Part shown: in pieces, positions 1-6,506 of the stretch
Numbering within the stretch: position 1 is the stretch's first letter
Layout: each line of letters opens with the position of its first letter
Assembly (NCBI GenBank): GCA_003217965.1
Contig: QHNB01000220.1
Span: forward strand, 1-19,056
Origin: Verrucomicrobiota bacterium
GTDB taxonomy: Bacteria; Verrucomicrobiota; Verrucomicrobiia; Chthoniobacterales; UBA10450
DNA: 19,056 bases
Direction of reading: 5' to 3'
Position numbers and translations under genes: made by a program
Notes under the pieces: generated by a model
What the model was told of the DNA's origin: nothing
Seen by the model: only the letters and a program-made list of their open reading frames with translations
Databases searched by the model: none

Positions 1-524
1 ACACGATTGGCCGCACGCCCGACCAGGCCAGTTTGCGGGGCGGATCGCACCTTCCGCATCCTCTTTTTCAAACCAATCGCGGTGGTCAGGCTACGTACCA
101 CGGGCCTGGTCAACTTATGGGCTACCCAATCATCGACCTCAGCCGCTGCGGCCACGACCTGCACAAATATCTCCGATGGATTGAAGACTTACTGATTGAA
201 TTTTTGGCTGAGTTTGAAGTTAGCGCCACGCGTCGAGCCGGGCTGACTGGGGTTTGGATCGAGGAGCGCAAAATCGCATCAATCGGCGTCGGAGTGCGGC
301 ATTGGATTACGATGCACGGATTCGCTCTGAATGTTTGCGGTGATCTGGCTCCTTTCGGCCAAATCACCCCATGTGGACTGACCAACGTGACGATGACCTC
401 GATCGAGCGAGAGACTGGTCAAAACCCCACTGTGGCCGAAGCAGCTCACATCATGCAACAACTGGCGCCGCACCGAATCGATCGCTTGCGCATCGAAGCC
501 GACCTGCAGACGATCAGCACCTGA
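1..524 (+). CDS. lipB: Octanoyl-[acyl carrier protein]:protein N-octanoyltransferase LipB, C-terminal part (5' end outside window)
   Basis: LipB moves an octanoyl group from acyl carrier protein to lipoyl domains of 2-oxoacid dehydrogenases and the glycine cleavage protein, the first step of lipoate synthesis in the cytoplasm. The reading frame is open from the left edge (first full codon at 3) and gives 173 residues against a usual 210-230, so roughly 40-50 N-terminal residues are missing. Family hallmarks are visible: the RGGQATYHGPGQL substrate-pocket motif, TGVW, the catalytic lysine in KIASIGV (codon 270-272), the TMHGFALNV segment and the acyl-thioester cysteine in TPCGL (codon 372-374). 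A TTG at 33 could be mistaken for a start, but family similarity continues upstream of it. The stop lies 11 bases before the next gene, so the two are probably co-transcribed. Confidence 0.93.
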   Translation, partial: TIGRTPDQASLRGGSHLPHPLFQTNRGGQATYHGPGQLMGYPIIDLSRCGHDLHKYLRWIEDLLIEFLAEFEVSATRRAGLTGVWIEERKIASIGVGVRHWITMHGFALNVCGDLAPFGQITPCGLTNVTMTSIERETGQNPTVAEAAHIMQQLAPHRIDRLRIEADLQTIST

Positions 525-529
525 AAGGA
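524..529 (+). promoter_or_regulatory. Shine-Dalgarno site for the MBL-fold gene
   Basis: AAAGGA lies six bases before the ATG at 536 and overlaps the last base of the lipB stop codon. It decides the start of the next gene: the frame is open further up, to 371, but that stretch lies within lipB in another frame and shows no conserved sequence. Confidence 0.6.
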
Positions 530-535
530 AGCAAC

Positions 536-1357
536 ATGATTCCACTAGAGGACAACTTCACCGACGTGATCAGTAAAGCTCAGCGCGGCCTCGAAATTTC
601 CGATGCGGAGTTGGCGAAAAAGGCGCGCGTCGATGCCAGTGCTATTCGGAGATTGCGTGGCGGACATTTTGACGAGCTTACGCTGTTCCGCGTCGCCCCA
701 ATTCTCGGGCTCGGGGGGCGCGCGTTACGCGATCTGGCTCAAAACGAATATCACCCTTCGGCCAGCGAGATCGAGGGCTTGGCTGTTTTTAATACCCCAT
801 TTCATGATATGCGCGTGAATGCTTATCTGGCTTGGGATCCAAAATCTCATGAGGCGGTTGCCTTCGACAGCGGCGCAGATGCTAGGCCTATGCTTGACCG
901 AATCACCAAGGCAAGGCTGACCGTGAAATTGATTCTGCTGACGCACGCTCATGCCGATCACATTGCGGATCTGCCGCGACTGGTAAAAGCGACTGGCGCA
1001 CCGGTTTTCATTTCCGGGCGGGAATCGGCTCCCGGGGCGGAGGCGATCGGCGAAGCTGCGGAATTCAAGATCAGTAGATTGAAAATCAAGGCGCTGCTGA
1101 CGTGGGGGCATTCGCGGGGTGGAATGACTTATTTTGTCACGGGCCTGGCTCATCCACTCGCCATTGTCGGCGATTCCATTTTCGCCGGCTCCATGGGCGG
1201 CGGCAACGTCTCCTACAAAGACGCAGTCAAGAACAATCTAAACAAGATTCTGACTCTGCCCGACGACACCATCATCTGTCCCGGCCACGGGCCATTGACG
1301 ACAGTAGCGGAAGAAAGAGAGCACAATCCGTTCTTTGCGGGAAAGTCTGATGTTTGA
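536..1357 (+). CDS. MBL-fold metallo-hydrolase with N-terminal helix-turn-helix-like segment
   Basis: The protein has 273 residues and two parts. Residues about 8-70 look like a small helical XRE-type DNA-binding segment (LEISDAELAKKARVDASAIR). Residues about 82-262 form a metallo-beta-lactamase-fold hydrolase of the glyoxalase II-like type. Metal ligands are visible: the HAHADH motif at 137-142, a histidine in TWGHS (H192), an aspartate in VGDSIF (D213) and the last histidine in CPGHGP (H251). These should bind two metal ions. The family hydrolyses thioesters, lactones or similar substrates; this member's substrate cannot be told from the sequence. The ATG at 536 was chosen for its Shine-Dalgarno site and its position 11 bases after lipB. 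The helix-turn-helix call rests on pattern alone and is less certain than the hydrolase call. Confidence 0.85.
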   Translation: MIPLEDNFTDVISKAQRGLEISDAELAKKARVDASAIRRLRGGHFDELTLFRVAPILGLGGRALRDLAQNEYHPSASEIEGLAVFNTPFHDMRVNAYLAWDPKSHEAVAFDSGADARPMLDRITKARLTVKLILLTHAHADHIADLPRLVKATGAPVFISGRESAPGAEAIGEAAEFKISRLKIKALLTWGHSRGGMTYFVTGLAHPLAIVGDSIFAGSMGGGNVSYKDAVKNNLNKILTLPDDTIICPGHGPLTTVAEEREHNPFFAGKSDV

Positions 1358-1437
1358 TCATTGGGGTTTTAAATCACTCGTGACCAAAGAGAATCCCTCG
1401 GAACGGAAACTCCCGAATTAGTCCGGAAACCTGAAAG

Positions 1438-2334
1438 ATGAATATTGGTTTTGTTGGCGTTGGCCGGATGGGGGCAAACATGGCGCGGCGTCTCGCCGGG
1501 CGCGGCGAGCATGTCACGGCTGTTTACGATGTGAATCGGGCGGGAGCAACGGCTCTCGCCTCTGAACTCGGGTGTGCGGCCTGCCAGGATTTGTCGGAAG
1601 TGACAGCGGAGTCGGACGCAATCATTACCGTGGTCAGTGACGACACCGCGATGGGAAAGATTTTCGCAGAATCGGGCGATAGTTTGCTGGTAAACCCGCG
1701 TGGCAAATTGTTCATTAATTGCGCGACGGTCAGCCCGCAGGTCCATGTCGAAGTTGAGCGGCTCGCGGCGAAAGCGGGAGCGCGCACACTTGAAGCGTGC
1801 ATGGCTTCGAGTATCACGCAGGCACAAGAAGGCACGCTCTATCTGATGTGTGGAGGAAGCGAAGAAACCTTTCGCGCAGCAGAGCCGATCTTGCGCAAGC
1901 TGGGTAAGACTGTGCGCTACATCGGAAGGGCGGGAGAGGCAGCAAAAGTGAAAGCGCTGGTGAATATGGTCATGAACATCAACACCGCCGGTCTGGCCGA
2001 AGGCCTTGGATTAGGCGATGCTCTCGGCCTTGATCTCACGATGTTGCGCGAAGTTTTTTCCGAGACCGGAGCAGCCTCGCGCGTTTTGCAAACCGACGGC
2101 GAAGACATGCAAAACCGCGAACACACGGTCTTTTTCTCGGCGGCACATGCCGCGAAGGACAGTGGTATCGCGCTGAATCTGGCGCGAGAAATTGGCCTTG
2201 ACCTGCCATTGGCACGCGCCACCAAGCAACAATACGACGCAATGGTTGCCGAAGGTTTGGGTGAATTGGATAAATCGGGCGTCGCCGAATTGACGTTTAA
2301 GAATCGGCATAAACATCGCGGCAATCACGTGTGA
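1438..2334 (+). CDS. NAD(P)-dependent beta-hydroxyacid dehydrogenase (3-hydroxyisobutyrate dehydrogenase-like)
   Basis: This 298-residue protein is of normal length for the beta-hydroxyacid dehydrogenase family, whose members oxidise short hydroxyacids or reduce the matching semialdehydes in the cytoplasm. It opens with the Rossmann dinucleotide motif GFVGVGRMG (residues 4-12). The conserved lysine and asparagine of the active site fit KALVN (K172, N176), a spacing like that of the glyoxylate/succinic-semialdehyde reductase branch. The all-helical C-terminal domain follows. The substrate-binding motif, usually a variant of D-x-P-V-S-G-G, reads EACMASSITQA (119-129), so both glycines are replaced and the substrate may differ from 3-hydroxyisobutyrate. 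The gene starts 80 bases after the MBL gene and 70 bases before the ABC exporter, on the same strand. The exact substrate is unknown. Confidence 0.85.
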   Translation: MNIGFVGVGRMGANMARRLAGRGEHVTAVYDVNRAGATALASELGCAACQDLSEVTAESDAIITVVSDDTAMGKIFAESGDSLLVNPRGKLFINCATVSPQVHVEVERLAAKAGARTLEACMASSITQAQEGTLYLMCGGSEETFRAAEPILRKLGKTVRYIGRAGEAAKVKALVNMVMNINTAGLAEGLGLGDALGLDLTMLREVFSETGAASRVLQTDGEDMQNREHTVFFSAAHAAKDSGIALNLAREIGLDLPLARATKQQYDAMVAEGLGELDKSGVAELTFKNRHKHRGNHV

Positions 2335-2404
2335 CTGGATTTGGAGCGCGATAAACGCTTGTCCGCTAACGCCGTCGGCGCCGTCTCAACTTGACGGTTG
2401 ACCT

Positions 2405-4177
2405 ATGTCACTGAGCTTGAATGGAATGAAGACTGTCTGGCGCGTTTTTGTTTACCTGAAACGCTATCCCTGGCTTGCCTTGGCGACCTTGGCTTGTGCC
2501 ATCACGGGCACGTTGACGGTCATCGTTTTTCCCGCGGTAACGAAGCGCATCATCGACGAAGTGGTGCGCGAACACCACCCGGAACGCCTGATGCCATTGA
2601 TCGGCCTCGCGGCCCTGGGGTTCTTCGTTCAGTACGGAATGAACGCGCTTCGCCTTTGGTTCAACAATACTTTTGAACAAAAAGTGATCTTCGATCTTCG
2701 CAGCGATCTTTATTCCCACATTCAATTCCTGCCGCTGCGCTGGTTTGATAATCGCGCCACGGGCGATTTGATGACGCGAATCATCGAGGACGTGAGCTCA
2801 GTCGAGCGAGTGCTCATCGATGGCATCGAACAAGGAGTAGTCGCTGTGTTGCAAGTCGTCATCGTGCTCGGAGTGATGTTTTATTTGGGCTGGAAGCTCG
2901 CGCTGCTTGCGCTGGCGCCGTTGCCGTTACTGGCCGGGGGCGCACTCTGGTACACCCTGACCGCGCATCGACGATATCGGCTGCAGCGCCGCGCTGCTTC
3001 CGCGATGAATTCGCTCCTGCACGACAATCTTTCCGGTATTCGCCAGATCAAAAGTTTCGTGCGCGAAGGCGAAGAGCACGGGCGTTTTAACAAAGTTAGC
3101 GACGAACTGCGCCGGGCGACATTGATCGTGATGCGCGTCTGGGCGCTCTATCACCCGTCGATGTATCTCATTGGTTCTCTCGGGGTCTTGCTGACCGTCG
3201 CGGTCGGAACTAAAGCGGAGCTAAGCGGGGCCATGCCGCTCGGCAGTCTCATCGCCTTCCTCATACTAACTACATTTCTCTATGAACCGATCGGAAAATT
3301 ACATCAGTTGAATCAACTGATTCAGGCAGGACGCGCGGCGGGGGAACGCGTTTTTGAAATTCTTGATGAACCGACCGAGCCGCAACTTGGGCGAAAATTC
3401 GCTCGGAAGGTGCGGGGTGAGATTGAGTTTCGCAATCTCAGTTTCAGCTATGCCGCCGAATTACCCGCGATCACTGACATTTCCTTCCACGCTCGACCGG
3501 GTGAAACGATTGCCCTGGTAGGCAAAACCGGCGCTGGAAAATCTACCGTGATCAACTTGCTGGCGCGTTTCTACGAATTCGATCGCGGCGACATTTTGAT
3601 CGACGGCCGTTCCATTCGGGATTTCAGTATCCGCGCCCTGCGTGAGCAAATCGGAATGGTGACGCAGGAAAGTTTTCTCTTTAACGGCACAATTCGCGAG
3701 AACCTGCTCATCGGCAAACCCAGCGCGACTGATGCCGAGTTGCTCATGGCGGCGGAAGCGGCCAATGCGCGCGCTTTCATCGATCGCCTACCGAAGGGAT
3801 TGAGCAGCGTGGTGGGCGAACGTGGGGTGAAACTGAGCGTGGGCGAAAAGCAGCGGCTTTCGATTGCGCGCGCATTGCTGAAAAATCCGCCAATTCTTAT
3901 CCTGGATGAAGCAACGGCGAGCGTGGACACCGCGACGGAACGATTGATTCAAGAAGCGCTCGAACATTTGATGTTTCATCGCACCTCCATCGTGATCGCG
4001 CATCGGCTGTCGACGATTGTCCACGCCGATCAAATCCTTGTTCTTGATCACGGTCGAATCATTGAGCGCGGCACGCACGAGGAACTTCTCGGGCTTGGGG
4101 GAAAATATGCGCGACTGTGCGAGCAAAGTCTGCTCGATGTTTCAAGCGACGTAGAAATTATTTCCGCGAGCGCTTAG
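2405..4177 (+). CDS. MsbA-type ABC exporter (transmembrane domain fused to ATPase)
   Basis: A 590-residue ABC half-transporter of the lipid A/multidrug exporter class, expected to work as a homodimer in the inner membrane and move a lipid or hydrophobic compound outward. The N-terminal 320 residues hold about six membrane helices (for example 22-42, 63-80, 145-180, 253-295). The ATPase domain shows Walker A GKTGAGKST (373-381), Q-loop (VTQESF), signature LSVGE (477-481), Walker B ILILDEAT (497-504) and the switch histidine in IAHRLS (H533). The signature departs from the usual LSGGQ. The start at 2405 has only a weak ribosome site; an in-frame ATG at 2426 is possible. An MsbA role in lipid A export is plausible for a Gram-negative cell, but the substrate is not proven. 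It ends 13 bases from a converging gene. Confidence 0.9.
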   Translation: MSLSLNGMKTVWRVFVYLKRYPWLALATLACAITGTLTVIVFPAVTKRIIDEVVREHHPERLMPLIGLAALGFFVQYGMNALRLWFNNTFEQKVIFDLRSDLYSHIQFLPLRWFDNRATGDLMTRIIEDVSSVERVLIDGIEQGVVAVLQVVIVLGVMFYLGWKLALLALAPLPLLAGGALWYTLTAHRRYRLQRRAASAMNSLLHDNLSGIRQIKSFVREGEEHGRFNKVSDELRRATLIVMRVWALYHPSMYLIGSLGVLLTVAVGTKAELSGAMPLGSLIAFLILTTFLYEPIGKLHQLNQLIQAGRAAGERVFEILDEPTEPQLGRKFARKVRGEIEFRNLSFSYAAELPAITDISFHARPGETIALVGKTGAGKSTVINLLARFYEFDRGDILIDGRSIRDFSIRALREQIGMVTQESFLFNGTIRENLLIGKPSATDAELLMAAEAANARAFIDRLPKGLSSVVGERGVKLSVGEKQRLSIARALLKNPPILILDEATASVDTATERLIQEALEHLMFHRTSIVIAHRLSTIVHADQILVLDHGRIIERGTHEELLGLGGKYARLCEQSLLDVSSDVEIISASA

Positions 4178-4190
4178 TTGCTGCGCTCGC
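4166..4190. terminator. Hairpin between converging genes, possible bidirectional terminator
   Basis: GCGAGCGC (4166-4173) and GCGCTCGC (4183-4190) form a perfect 8-base stem with a 9-base loop. The hairpin covers the stop codon of the ABC exporter and ends at the base next to the stop codon of the converging LysM gene. No clear run of T follows on either strand, so termination is plausible but not certain. Confidence 0.4.
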
Positions 4191-4646
4191 TCATTCCGCT
4201 ACGGACGGCGAGGGAGAAGCTGAGGCACCGGGCGCGGCGGATGGAGCTGGAATCAAAATCGTTTGACCGGCCTGTAGCTTTCGACCGTCTTCGATGTGAT
4301 TGAATTTTTGCAAATCTTCGACACTGACTTTGTGCTGCTTCGCAATCGCGGTCAGCGTTTCTCCCTTGGCCACGACATGCGTATTACCGCTGTTTGGGCC
4401 TGCCGCCGATCCGGCTCCGCTCGCGGCTGGAGGTCCACTCGGCTGCGCCTCGCCGATCATGACCCCGGGATGCGACATTTGTTGTTCGATTTTCAGAATC
4501 TGCTGAGAAAGGGCATCGATCTTAGTGTTAATCTCGTCGATTTTTTTCGTGAGCGCTTCGATCTGCGGAGAAGGCGAATTTTCTGGCGACTGCGCGAAAG
4601 CAACGGCGATTGAAATAACGAATGCTGCCACAGCCACGAACTTCAT
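4191..4646 (-). CDS. Secreted LysM-domain protein with coiled coil
   Basis: The protein has 151 residues from the chosen ATG at 4646, which begins a good signal peptide (MKFVAVAAFVISIAVAFAQ). A helical coiled-coil stretch follows (about 29-57, repeats such as KKIDEINTKIDALSQQI), then a Gly/Ala/Ser/Pro linker and a LysM domain at about 89-134 (HVVAKGETLTAIAKQHKVS...LIPA), which in this family binds the glycan of peptidoglycan. It probably sits in the periplasm and contacts the cell wall; no catalytic domain is visible. The frame stays open upstream to a GTG at 4709, but that would put 21 unlikely residues ahead of the signal peptide. It is divergent from the UBact-proteasome operon, with 106 bases between the starts. 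Confidence 0.85.
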   Translation of the reverse strand: MKFVAVAAFVISIAVAFAQSPENSPSPQIEALTKKIDEINTKIDALSQQILKIEQQMSHPGVMIGEAQPSGPPAASGAGSAAGPNSGNTHVVAKGETLTAIAKQHKVSVEDLQKFNHIEDGRKLQAGQTILIPAPSAAPGASASPSPSVAE

Positions 4647-4717
4647 GGCGGCAACTTTGGCATCACCGGCAGAGTGAGGCAAGCCCGTGGCGTTAGGCGA
4701 AACGCACACTACCTCGG

Positions 4718-4746
4718 TTGCGAAGGGGCGATTTTTCCGGTAAATT
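4718..4746 (+). promoter_or_regulatory. Possible sigma70-type promoter for the UBact-proteasome operon
   Basis: TTGCGA (4718-4723) and TAAATT (4741-4746) each match four of six consensus bases and are separated by exactly 17 bases. The expected transcription start would fall near 4752-4754, at the UBact ATG (4753). With no Shine-Dalgarno site close to that ATG, a leaderless transcript is possible. This is a weak prediction by eye. Confidence 0.3.
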
Positions 4747-4752
4747 TTGTCA

Positions 4753-4929
4753 ATGCCAGAACGTATTCAAAAGCCCGTCGAACCGATGCCGTGGGGACCG
4801 AAGCAGGGTGACGGTGATGGTCCCCGCTCCCCTGATATTTCTCGCCCAGATACGAAGGATCTGCTCAAAAAAATGCGTAAGGTGGATCCGAACCAATCGA
4901 AACGTTACCGGCAACGCACCGGCCAGTAA
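4753..4929 (+). CDS. ubact: UBact, ubiquitin-like (Pup-like) protein modifier
   Basis: A 58-residue protein recognised as UBact, the Pup-like modifier known from Verrucomicrobiota, Nitrospirota and related Gram-negative bacteria. It is thought to be joined through its C-terminus to lysines of target proteins and so direct them to the proteasome. Hallmarks seen: an N-terminal MPER, a Pro/Gly-rich disordered first half (PMPWGPKQGDGDGPRSPD), then SRPDTKDLLKKMRKVDPNQ and the near-invariant ending KRYRQRTGQ. The C-terminal residue is Gln, so by analogy with Pup a Dop-type enzyme must deamidate it to Glu before ligation. The ATG at 4753 was chosen over an in-frame TTG at 4747 because the family begins with MPER. 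Its stop overlaps the start of the beta subunit gene in TAATG. No clear ribosome site is present. Confidence 0.93.
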   Translation: MPERIQKPVEPMPWGPKQGDGDGPRSPDISRPDTKDLLKKMRKVDPNQSKRYRQRTGQ

Positions 4930-5741
4930 TGGAGTCCCGCATGCAGCCGCTCGAATTAGGAGCGAGCGGCCTGGAAGATTTTCCGGCGTTGCTGCGGCGT
5001 CACGGTTTGCTCTCGCCCGCCGGCCAGCCCAGGCCAGCTGAGCTGCCGAAAGACTTTAAGCCGACGGAATCGACCACGATTCTCGCGTTCAAATTCGCTG
5101 ATGGCGTGCTCGTCGCGGGCGATCGACGAGCGACTTCCGGTAACACGGTGGTCTACGATCGCGCGGACAAGGTTCTGGAAATTGATCGCCAATCGATCAT
5201 GGCAATCGCCGGAGTCCCGGCCACAGCCTGGGAGATGGCCCGAGTCCTCGAGCATTCCTTTCAATTTTTCCGCCGCACGCAATTACAGGAAATGAGCGTC
5301 GACGGCAAAGTGCGGGCGCTTTCAAAACTTTTGCGGGACAACTTCGGTTTCGCCTTGCAAGGCATTGGCGTGGTGGTGCCGATTTTCGCCACTTTTGACG
5401 CCAAAGCATCACCCGCCGCGCGTTTATATTTTTATGACGCGATGGGAGCGCAGTTTGAAGCGACCGATTTCGCCGCGACCGGATCGGGTTCGCCAGGCGT
5501 CCGCGGGATTTTGTACTACGAAAACACTTGGGGCAAAAAACCGCTACAGAAGCTAGATACCGATGACGCCGTGGTGGTGGCATTGCGCGCGCTGGACACC
5601 GCCTCGGAAGCGGACACCGCCACGGGCGGCATTGATCGGCACGCGAAAATTTTTCCCATCATGAAGATGGTCTCGGCCGGTGGCATCAGCACGTTGCCGG
5701 AGGAAAAAATTGCTGAACTTTTCCGCAAGCGCGTGGCATGA
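4929..5741 (+). CDS. prcB: 20S proteasome beta subunit, catalytic
   Basis: The proteolytic subunit of a bacterial 20S proteasome, an N-terminal-nucleophile hydrolase of 270 residues. A propeptide of 48 residues precedes the predicted self-cleavage site before Thr49 (PTES/TTILAFKF). Counting from that threonine, the catalytic aspartate (AGDRR, D65) falls at position 17 and the lysine (RADKVLE, K81) at position 33, exactly as in actinobacterial PrcB. GSGS, conserved near the active site, and DTATGGID in the C-terminal part are also present. The mature chain would be 222 residues. The beta rings stack inside two alpha rings in the cytoplasm. The gene overlaps UBact by one base and prcA by four (ATGA), so the three are almost certainly translated together from one transcript. 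Confidence 0.95.
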   Translation: MESRMQPLELGASGLEDFPALLRRHGLLSPAGQPRPAELPKDFKPTESTTILAFKFADGVLVAGDRRATSGNTVVYDRADKVLEIDRQSIMAIAGVPATAWEMARVLEHSFQFFRRTQLQEMSVDGKVRALSKLLRDNFGFALQGIGVVVPIFATFDAKASPAARLYFYDAMGAQFEATDFAATGSGSPGVRGILYYENTWGKKPLQKLDTDDAVVVALRALDTASEADTATGGIDRHAKIFPIMKMVSAGGISTLPEEKIAELFRKRVA

Positions 5742-6499
5742 TCGAAGAGCCATATCGCTGGGTCGAGGCAATTGCCAATCGCCGCGAATATATCGAGACG
5801 CAGCTTGCCTCGGGCAGCCCGATTGTCGCCCTTAGTTATGCGGGCGGAATTCTTTTGCTTACTGTCGGCCGGCAAAAATTGTTCGAAATTTATGATCGGA
5901 TAGCGCTGGGTGCGATCGGGCACCCGGGCGATATCGAGCGCCTGCGCATGGCAGCGATCGAGCTCGCGAGTACTGAAGGATTTACCCGTTCGGCGGCGGA
6001 CGTCTCATTGCGCCGGCTCGCCTACTACTCGCTCAGCCCGGTGATGAAGAACGCTTTTGAACAAATTTACGGTGCCCCCTTTTTGGCGCGATTGCTCTTC
6101 GTCGAAATCGGCAGCTCACCTGAGGAGGATCTCTTCTTGGGCTTGGAATACGACGGCGCCATTAGCGGCGGTCAGCCGAAAGAGCCGAATTCGCGCTTCG
6201 CTGTTTTGGGAGGAACAAAAGCTTCGGCCGAGCAGATGGAACAGTTTTTGCGGCAGGAACACCGGGACAATGAAGAATTATCAATTGCATTTCAACTCGC
6301 GCTTGATGCCTGGACATTGGGACACAGCGGTGCGAGCGAAATCGGTGAGACTCCGGCACGCGAACAGCTGCGTGAATTGCGAAAGCAGGGGCTTGCGGAT
6401 GGAGTGATCGAAGCGGCGGTACTTGATCGCGGAATTACTTCGGCCGTCCGTTATCACCCACTGACTACAACTGACCTGGCGAAATTGACCGCAAGTTAG
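5738..6499 (+). CDS. prcA: 20S proteasome alpha subunit
   Basis: The 253-residue alpha subunit forms the outer rings that gate the proteasome and dock the regulatory ATPase; it is not catalytic. The start, MIEEPYRWVEAIANRREYIE, matches the N-terminal helix region of bacterial PrcA. It is followed by the core strand region (SPIVALSYAGGILLLTVG), the family motif YDRIALGAIGHPGDIERLR and the second-layer helices. As expected for an alpha subunit, there is no propeptide ending in a catalytic Thr. The ATGA overlap with prcB implies coupled translation, in line with assembly of equal numbers of both subunits. The next gene begins 7 bases after the stop. Function by family is secure; which ATPase opens this proteasome is not shown, because no ARC/Mpa gene is in the window. 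Confidence 0.93.
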   Translation: MIEEPYRWVEAIANRREYIETQLASGSPIVALSYAGGILLLTVGRQKLFEIYDRIALGAIGHPGDIERLRMAAIELASTEGFTRSAADVSLRRLAYYSLSPVMKNAFEQIYGAPFLARLLFVEIGSSPEEDLFLGLEYDGAISGGQPKEPNSRFAVLGGTKASAEQMEQFLRQEHRDNEELSIAFQLALDAWTLGHSGASEIGETPAREQLRELRKQGLADGVIEAAVLDRGITSAVRYHPLTTTDLAKLTAS

Positions 6500-6506
6500 C
6501 ACCACG

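Noticed and set aside
371..535. N-terminal extension of the MBL gene
   Set aside because: It lies inside lipB in another frame, is low in conserved sequence, and the ATG at 536 has a proper ribosome site.
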